From Yponomeuta sedellus (taxonomy: Eukaryota > Arthropoda > Insecta > Lepidoptera > Yponomeutidae): a stretch of DNA of 64,000 nt. The translations under genes were made by a program, and so were the position numbers. The notes below the pieces were generated by a model, which was not told the origin of the DNA, did not search any database, and worked only from the letters and a program-made list of their open reading frames with translations. Shown here piece after piece: positions 62,629 through 64,000 of the stretch. The stretch is taken from positions 2,624,001 through 2,688,000 of the forward strand of contig OW203737.1 in the NCBI GenBank assembly GCA_934045075.1, in the 5' to 3' direction. How positions within the stretch are numbered: the first letter of the stretch is position 1; the number at the start of each line of letters is the position of its first letter.

Positions 62629-63955
62629 ATGAAGAAATTTGTAGCGAGAATAAAAATTGCATATAGGTACGTACCTTCCAAGTCAGCGATTTATCTAATA
62701 TCTCGATCATTATCAACGATACCCGTGTTAGTGAGAGAATTAGAATTATTTTGTAAAAGATTAAATATAATCGAGCTCGTTATAATTAAAAATAAAATAA
62801 ATGAGAATACTTTAAAGGTACTACTGAAGGAAAAGCTCAAGTTAAATAATGATATACCCAGATTGCTCGTCGTCAAAGATGTAATGAGAGTAAATAATAG
62901 AGATATGAAGTTAATAGTGTTGAATGATTTCCATCTGTTACCAACCAGCGGACATGCGGGGGTGAACAGGATGTTGAACAATATTAAGCGATATTACTTT
63001 TGGCCAGGAATGAGTAATGACGTCATTGACTATGGTAAAAAAGTGTAAACATTGCCAAATACAGAAACACTCAAACAGAAACGTCAGAGAGCCAATGCTA
63101 GTCACTTCAACTGCTACCACCGCCTTTGAGCGCATAAGTTTAGATTTAATGGGACCTTTGGATGTGGATAATTTTAATTTTAAGTATATACTAACGCTAC
63201 AATGCGACTTAACGAAATATGTAGAAGCATATCCACTTGAGAATAAAGATACGGAAACAGTAGCTAGGTTACTTGTAAATAATTTTATTTTACGTTATGG
63301 TATTCCAAAAGAAATAATTACAGATCAAGGAACAGAGTTTATGTCATCAGTAATGGTCGAACTATGTAGCTTGTTGCAGATAAATAAATTAAATTCCACT
63401 GCATACCATCATGAAACGATGGGAGGTCTGGAAAATACTCATAAAAGCTTAGGAGCCTTTTTGAGAATACAGTGTGACAGCACAGCAACAAAACCGATTG
63501 GAGTAGTTGGCTACCCTTTTGGTGCTTTTCATTTAATACCACAGTCCATACCGACACAAAATACACGCCGTTTGAACTAGTATTTGGGAAATTATGTAAT
63601 CTACCGAACAATTTACAATATAATGTAGAGCCATTTTATAATCTTGACAGCTATCCTTGTGAATTAAAACATAGATTACAGAGAGCATTAGTTGACGCCA
63701 GGAACAACTTGTTGGAAAGTAAACATTTAAGAAAATTCCAATATGATCAAAAATGTAATGCAATCAGTTATAAGCTTATAAGCCAGGAGATTTAATTTTG
63801 TTGAGAAATCAAGTAGGAAATAAGTTAGATAAGATATATACAGGACCATATGCTGTTATTGAAGACATGTCTCCTAATGTCAAAATAATGAAGAAAAATA
63901 AACCCTATGTTACCCATAAGAATAACACTAAGCTATTTAATTCAAACGATAGTTA
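62629..63955 (+). pseudogene. pol: Integrase of second element, broken
   Basis: 62629-63048 holds the N-terminal zinc region (FHLLPTSGHAGVNRML). 63017-63580, in another frame, holds CKHCQIQ and all three catalytic acids: the D in ISLDLMG, the D in IITDQGTEF and the E in HHETMGGLENTH. The C-terminal part after 63580 is spread over further frames (a match to LVFGK is seen near 63580). Its core is not split by a transposon, unlike the first element. Confidence 0.78.
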
Positions 63956-64000
63956 ATTAATTTTAGTAAATTAAGTAAGAAAAAAAAAATATTTTAGGCA

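Larger units (their letters stand above)
60784..64000 (+). mobile_element. Second gypsy-type retrotransposon, defective, continues past window
   Basis: Starts with the same TGGCGACCCTGC primer-site string as the element at 1.4 kb and encodes a clearly related pol. Gag and protease are missing: soon after the primer site the sequence is already in the region before the RT. Several stops and frame changes break pol. The 3' LTR is not reached; a purine-rich run near 63980 may be close to it. Confidence 0.82.

Overview
The window looks like intergenic and intronic DNA of an insect, most likely a lepidopteran (inferred). The reasons are its AT-rich background, a Lep1-type Helitron, tRNA-derived SINEs with a GTGAGGAAACC core, LINE tails ending in GATGATGATG, and an insect-like MGME1 gene with small exons and long TE-filled introns. 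Only one clear host gene is present. Almost everything else is mobile DNA, often nested.

Layout. 1-1440: SINE and LINE debris. 1445-8849: a Ty3/gypsy-type LTR retrotransposon with 175-bp LTRs that I read as identical and a 4-bp target duplication. It has a short membrane-protein ORF ahead of gag, an RG-rich gag and a pol in another frame. Its integrase core is split by a PIF/Harbinger element (6469-7931). 8850-11195: a Helitron and plain sequence. 11196-27595: a 16.4-kb Maverick/Polinton (adintovirus-like) element with inverted, near-palindromic ends. Its rightward genes are a packaging ATPase, two proteins of unknown role, an integrase with a chromodomain, a parvovirus-type phospholipase A2, an adenain-like protease, a penton-like minor capsid protein, a 48-aa basic protein, a double-jelly-roll major capsid protein and a possible nuclease-fold protein. 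Its leftward genes are a protein-primed DNA polymerase B and two small spliced genes. The long ORFs are all open, so this resembles a preserved endogenous virus; several genes are joined by ATGA stop/start overlaps.

27.6-36.7 kb is a dense repeat field: five copies of a SINE with a 5S-rRNA-like head, tRNA-headed SINEs, a ~310-bp MITE in head-to-head pairs, and a 930-bp TIR element. 36799-43933 is a four-exon gene for mitochondrial genome maintenance exonuclease 1 (398 aa). Its third intron carries a 68-bp satellite and several TEs, and its last splice acceptor is tandemly duplicated. 44-50.6 kb holds MITEs and foldback repeats.

50.6-59.9 kb looks at first like one huge inverted repeat, but it is two independent insertions, in opposite orientation, of a ~2.67-kb P-element-like transposon with THAP-coding remnants. 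Each copy has its own perfect 8-bp target duplication. The second copy is itself interrupted by a LINE 3' fragment and a Penelope-like element with inverted terminal repeats. A minus-strand THAP-domain gene or pseudogene appears to surround this second copy. The window ends (60.8-64.0 kb) in a decayed relative of the first LTR retrotransposon.
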